Shown here: positions 7,781-10,700 of the stretch, piece after piece
Position numbering within the stretch: the first letter of the stretch is position 1
Layout of the letters: every line of letters begins with the position of its first letter
Assembly: GCA_903887095.1 (NCBI GenBank)
Contig: CAISOQ010000408.1
Location: 1-10,700, forward strand
Direction of reading: 5' to 3'
DNA length: 10,700 nt
Source of the DNA: an uncultured Flavobacteriia bacterium
GTDB lineage: Bacteria; Bacteroidota; Bacteroidia; Flavobacteriales_D; Crocinitomicaceae
The notes under the pieces: model-generated
Database searches by the model: none
Seen by the model: only the letters and a program-made list of their open reading frames with translations
Told to the model about the DNA's origin: nothing
Made by a program: the position numbers and the translations under genes

Positions 7781-7800
7781 TTTTAGTAGGATTACTAAAA
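7781..7800. repeat. Perfect inverted repeat in the leader region of the giant gene
   Basis: TTTTAGTA (7781-7788) and TACTAAAA (7793-7800) form an exact 8-bp inverted repeat around a GGAT spacer. It overlaps an imperfect -7-like TAATTTTA (7778-7785). No U-run follows on the plus strand, so it is a poor terminator for the GNAT gene; an operator or an mRNA leader hairpin is possible. The rest of 7691-7898 is AT-rich (about 200 bases) and holds nothing else I can support. Chance is plausible for a sequence this AT-rich. Confidence 0.35.
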
Positions 7801-7898
7801 CTACTACAATGCTGAACCTTACAATTTCCTCATTAATTAAAAACTACTGCATAAAGGAATTTCTAAATAAACAAAAAGTATTCAAATATTGTGTGAAA

Positions 7899-10700
7899 AT
7901 GTTAACTCCAAGATCATTTGTGAGATTAGCAATTTCGTCGTTTTTCATATCAATTTCCTTAAACTTTTGGTCCCAATTAATAGAGGATAAAACTACTACT
8001 GGACCGGGAACATGGGTCTGTCCGGCTAATGTTTATCAAGTTTCAGTTGAGTGCTGGGCAGGTGGTGGTGGTGGTGGATCGCGCACTGGCAACGGGTATG
8101 CAGGCGGCGGAGGCGGCGGCGCATACAGTAAATCGATAATATCTGTTACACCAAATACAACATATTATTTTTCAATTGGTTCTGGTGGTACGGCTGGAAA
8201 TTCTGGTGGCGATACGTGGTTCAATGCTAGTTCTAGTGGAGTATTTTCATCTTCAGACATAGCTCCAGGAGGTGTTTCTTCAGGAATTTTAGCAAAAGGA
8301 GGTGGGGGTGTGCTTATTAACACAACTACAGGTGCTACTGGTGGTCAAGCTTCTTCAGGTTATTACACGAGTTCAGGTTACAATGGTGGAAATGGAGGAA
8401 CAAGTGCACCTGCTTCTGGAACAGGTGGTGGTGGCGGCGGTGCAGGATCTGATGGTAATGGGGGTAATGCTTCTAATATAATCGGCGGTATTGCGGGGGC
8501 AGGATTTGGAGGTGGAGATGGTGCTGACGGAAGAACTACTGGAGGTAATGGTGACTCAGCATTTGAAAAATATGGGAGTGGTGGAGCAGGTTCGCGCAGG
8601 ACAAATACTTTTGGAAATTCTACCGGTGGGGCAGGTGCACAGGGATTTATTCGTCTATCGTATGTACCAGTCACGGCCTTTGCTTCTCCATCAACTATTT
8701 GTACAGGCGAAAATTCTACACTTAATGGAAGTACCTTTAATTCTGTTGTCACACTTTATTCGGAAAACTTCGAGAGATACTATAATGGCTATAGTTTTTA
8801 TTTGGGGAGCTTACAATTTATTGGTTGGAAGGTAATAGGTGCTCAAAATAATACATATTGGAGAATTCAAACAAGTGGCGCAATTGCAGGGAGCCAATCA
8901 TTAGGACTGTATGATGATTATTACGGTACACCAAATTCATATTTATGGGATGGTGATGATGATTATTGGTTGGGTTCATGGGCAGGAATCCCCAATGACT
9001 TAATAGCATTCGATAATTCACAAAAAATAAATGCCTCTAATTATTCCAATTTATCCATGTCATTCAATTGGAAATGTGTTGGTGAAAGTGGATTTGATTA
9101 CGGTATGATTTGCTATTCGTTGGATGGCGTCACTTGGACAGATCTAACATCTGGAGGTGATGGTGCTGGAAAATATTTTGGTCAATCCACAATACAATCT
9201 GTATCCAACATGAATCTTCCTTCAAGTTTGAATGGACAACAATTTTATATCGGTTTTAGATGGATTAATGATTATAATGTTTGCGGAGATCCTCCTTTTA
9301 CTATCGATGATATTACAATAACTGGAACTCCAAATGTAAGTTATGCATGGACAGGGGGAACACCGTCAGGTGGTTCGACACCGAATGCCCAGACAACAAC
9401 AGTGAATCCTTCATCAAATACAGATTATAGCTTTACTTTAACAGCCGGTGATATAAGTAGTGGTGCTCTAGCATTAACTCTAGAAGTTAATAGCTCCCCA
9501 TCGACTCCTGTTTCAATAACAGGCGCAACCTCACTTTGTGAAAATGCTACAAATAATACTTATTCTATTAGCGCTGTTTCAGGAGCAACTGGTTACAATT
9601 GGACTGTTCCTTCTGGTGCATCGATTGCTTCGGGTCAAGGTACAACTTCCGTTGTTGTAGATTTTGGAACTACATCAGGAGATGTGAGCGTAACTGCAAC
9701 GAATAGTTGTGGAACGAGTGCTGCTGCAACTTCAGCAGTTACGCTGAATACTGCACCTGCAGCTCCAGGATCAATAACAGGTGCAAGCTCACTTTGTGAA
9801 AATGCGACAAATAATACTTATTCAATAGCATCGGTTTCAGGAGCGACGAGTTATTTATGGAGTGTTCCAGCTGATGCAAATGTTGTATCCGGTCAGGGCA
9901 CGTCATCTGTTTTTATAGATTTTGGGGTTACGTCAGGTAATGTGAGTGTAACGGCGTCGAATAGTTGTGGGACGAGTGCAGCTGCAATTTCATCAGTTTC
10001 GTTGAATACTGCACCTTCAGCTCCTGGATCAATAACAGGTTCAACCTCAATTTGTGAAAATGCTACAAACAATACTTATTCTATTGGCGCAGTTTCAGGA
10101 GCAACTGGTTACAATTGGACTCTTCCTTCTGGTGCAACGATTGCATCAGGTCAGGGCACAACTTCCGTTGTTGTAGATTTTGGAGTTACATCAGGAGATG
10201 TGAGTGTAACAGCGTCGAATAGTTGTGGAACGAGTGCTGCTGCTAATGCATCAATTACGTTGAATACTGCACCTGCAACTCCAGGATCAATAACAGGATC
10301 GACTTCACTTTGTCAAAATGCAACAATCAATACTTATTCTATTGGCGCAGTTTCAGGAGCAACTGGTTACACTTGGAGTGTTCCAGCTGGTGCATCGATT
10401 GCTTCGGGTCAAGGTACAACTTCCGTTGTTGTAGATTTTGGGACTACATCAGGTAATGTGAGCGTAACTGCAACGAATAGTTGTGGAACAAGCGCTGCTG
10501 CAGTTGCATCAGTTACGTTGAATAGCGCACCTGCAACTCCAGGATCAATAACAGGTGCAAGCTCACTTTGTGAAAATGCTACAAACAATACTTATTCTAT
10601 TGGCGCAGTTTCAGGAGCAACTGGTTACAATTGGACTGTTCCTTCTGGTGCAACGATTGCTTCGGGTCAAGGTACAACTTCCGTTGTTGTAGATTTTGGA
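7899..10700 (+). CDS. Giant secreted multidomain protein with glycine-rich domain, Ig-like/beta-sandwich domains and tandem PKD-like repeats, C-terminus beyond window
   Basis: 934 codons run open to the right edge without a stop. ATG 7899 is chosen because it gives a good signal peptide (LTPRSFVRLAISSFFISISLNFWSQ minus the first Met, cleavage near residue 24-26); an in-frame ATG at 7809 would add 30 polar residues before it. Domains in order: a glycine-rich domain (about 39-257); an Ig-like domain opening (258-287) with STICTGENSTLNGS; a beta-sandwich insert (288-476); the rest of the Ig-like domain (477-532) with SYAWTGGTPSGGS and PSSNTDYSFTLTAG; then four complete and one partial 86-residue PKD-like repeats from residue 539. 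This layout is typical of very large Bacteroidota surface or gliding-associated proteins that end in a T9SS sorting domain; that end is not visible here. An adhesin or extracellular-matrix role is inference. The gene is probably its own transcript, 208 bases after the GNAT gene. Low complexity and repeats make assembly errors possible downstream. Confidence 0.9.
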   Translation, partial: MLTPRSFVRLAISSFFISISLNFWSQLIEDKTTTGPGTWVCPANVYQVSVECWAGGGGGGSRTGNGYAGGGGGGAYSKSIISVTPNTTYYFSIGSGGTAGNSGGDTWFNASSSGVFSSSDIAPGGVSSGILAKGGGGVLINTTTGATGGQASSGYYTSSGYNGGNGGTSAPASGTGGGGGGAGSDGNGGNASNIIGGIAGAGFGGGDGADGRTTGGNGDSAFEKYGSGGAGSRRTNTFGNSTGGAGAQGFIRLSYVPVTAFASPSTICTGENSTLNGSTFNSVVTLYSENFERYYNGYSFYLGSLQFIGWKVIGAQNNTYWRIQTSGAIAGSQSLGLYDDYYGTPNSYLWDGDDDYWLGSWAGIPNDLIAFDNSQKINASNYSNLSMSFNWKCVGESGFDYGMICYSLDGVTWTDLTSGGDGAGKYFGQSTIQSVSNMNLPSSLNGQQFYIGFRWINDYNVCGDPPFTIDDITITGTPNVSYAWTGGTPSGGSTPNAQTTTVNPSSNTDYSFTLTAGDISSGALALTLEVNSSPSTPVSITGATSLCENATNNTYSISAVSGATGYNWTVPSGASIASGQGTTSVVVDFGTTSGDVSVTATNSCGTSAAATSAVTLNTAPAAPGSITGASSLCENATNNTYSIASVSGATSYLWSVPADANVVSGQGTSSVFIDFGVTSGNVSVTASNSCGTSAAAISSVSLNTAPSAPGSITGSTSICENATNNTYSIGAVSGATGYNWTLPSGATIASGQGTTSVVVDFGVTSGDVSVTASNSCGTSAAANASITLNTAPATPGSITGSTSLCQNATINTYSIGAVSGATGYTWSVPAGASIASGQGTTSVVVDFGTTSGNVSVTATNSCGTSAAAVASVTLNSAPATPGSITGASSLCENATNNTYSIGAVSGATGYNWTVPSGATIASGQGTTSVVVDFG
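8013..8670 (+). other. Glycine-rich N-terminal domain of the giant protein
   Basis: Residues 39-257. It opens with TWVCPANVYQVSVECWAGGGGGG, a variant of the TWTVPAGVTSVTVEAWGGGG pattern that I know from glycine-rich domains of Bacteroidota exported proteins and from some phage tail proteins. Runs of three to six glycines recur (GYAGGGGGGAYS, KGGGGV, GTGGGGGGAG, FGGGDGADG, GSGGAGS), and it ends GAQGFIRLSYVP, the usual closing strand. The two cysteines in the opening strands (C of VCPA and C of VECW) could form a disulfide. In phage adhesins such domains can fold as packed polyglycine helices; whether this one does is inference. Confidence 0.7.
8760..9326 (+). other. Beta-sandwich (MAM/jelly-roll-like) domain apparently inserted in an Ig-like domain
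   Basis: Residues 288-476. It begins SENFERY and ends PPFTIDDITITG, with LSMSFNWKCVGESGFDYG, CYSLDGVTWTDL and FYIGFRWINDYN between. This is the pattern of the beta-sandwich domains common in Bacteroidota secreted proteins (cleaved-adhesin or choice-of-anchor type). The flanking residues look like two halves of one Ig-like domain: ASPSTICTGENSTLNGSTFN before and VSYAWTGGTPSGGS through FTLTAGDISSGALALTLEV after. Confidence 0.6.
9513..10700 (+). repeat. Tandem 258-bp coding repeats: 86-residue PKD-like domains, 4 full plus 1 partial
   Basis: Units start at 9513, 9771, 10029, 10287 and 10545; every step is exactly 258 bp (86 codons), and the fifth is cut after 52 codons by the window edge. Each unit begins SITG and runs through C-NAT-NTYSI-VSGAT-Y-W-VP, SGQGT-SV-DFG and SGxVSVTAxNSCGTSAA to LN-APxxPG. 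Two cysteines per unit (positions 9 and 66) are conserved in all four full units and probably form one disulfide each. The pattern is that of Bacteroidota PKD-like Ig-fold domains (I believe the Pfam PKD_6 type). By hand count units 1 and 5 differ at about 6 of 156 bases and units 3 and 5 at about 8, while unit 2 differs from unit 5 at about 34. Such repeats act as stiff spacers in surface proteins. Confidence 0.93.

Noticed and set aside
7781..7800. Inverted repeat as the terminator of the GNAT gene
   Set aside because: No U-run follows on the plus strand, and it lies about 90 bases after the stop; kept only as an unexplained inverted repeat.
7809..7898. Upstream in-frame ATG at 7809 for the giant protein
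   Set aside because: It would put 30 polar residues in front of a well-formed signal peptide that starts cleanly at ATG 7899.
8378..8752. Minus-strand open frame giving a very proline-rich 124-residue protein
   Set aside because: It is the antisense reading of the glycine codons (GGN read as NCC) in the giant gene, whose plus-strand frame is continuous and has recognisable domains.
9513..10700. Repeat array as CRISPR or non-coding satellite
   Set aside because: The 258-bp units have no short spacers, stay in one reading frame and encode a recognisable Ig-fold pattern.
3364..10700. The VWD, protease, GNAT and giant-protein genes as one dedicated operon or system
   Set aside because: A strong hairpin and a -7 element separate the VWD gene from the protease, and a 208-base gap precedes the giant gene; shared strand and export are not enough to claim a joint function.

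Overview
The window looks like a chromosomal segment of a low-GC member of the Bacteroidota, most likely Flavobacteriia or a close relative (inference). The signs are a type IX secretion (T9SS) C-terminal sorting domain, Bacteroidota-type PKD-like repeats, a TAnnTTTG-type promoter -7 element, and the lack of Shine-Dalgarno sequences before most genes. No RNA genes, insertion sequences, CRISPR arrays or phage integration marks were seen, and no gene-free stretch exceeds about 210 bases.

Layout. (1) 1-1511, minus: most of pruA, the proline-catabolic L-glutamate gamma-semialdehyde dehydrogenase, cut by the left edge before its C-terminus. (2) 1561-2826, plus: an exported protein of about seven TPRs ending just after one C-terminal membrane helix. 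(3) 2827-3213, minus: apaG, whose stop codon directly abuts the TPR gene's stop. (4) 3364-4890, plus: a secreted von Willebrand factor type D (VWD) protein with a proline/lysine-rich tail, followed by a strong hairpin at 4901-4941. (5) 5031-7199, plus: a subtilisin-family (S8) protease with signal peptide, complete catalytic residues and T9SS sorting domain. Its stop overlaps by one base (5) the start of (6) 7199-7690, a cytoplasmic GNAT acetyltransferase. (7) 7899 to beyond 10700, plus: the first 934 codons of a very large secreted protein. It has a signal peptide, a glycine-rich domain, an Ig-like domain that appears to be split by an inserted beta-sandwich domain, then tandem 86-residue PKD-like repeats with an exact 258-bp period running off the window.

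The left part (pruA, TPR protein, apaG) looks like ordinary core genome in unrelated transcription units. The right part (VWD protein, S8 protease, giant repeat protein) is an envelope or extracellular block. Three exported proteins lie in a row on one strand, but the hairpin and separate promoter-like elements argue against a single operon. The most interesting object is the giant modular protein, whose repeats show mosaic sequence sharing that suggests recombination between units. I found nothing that can be called a new defence, toxin or regulatory system. The most novel points are architectural.
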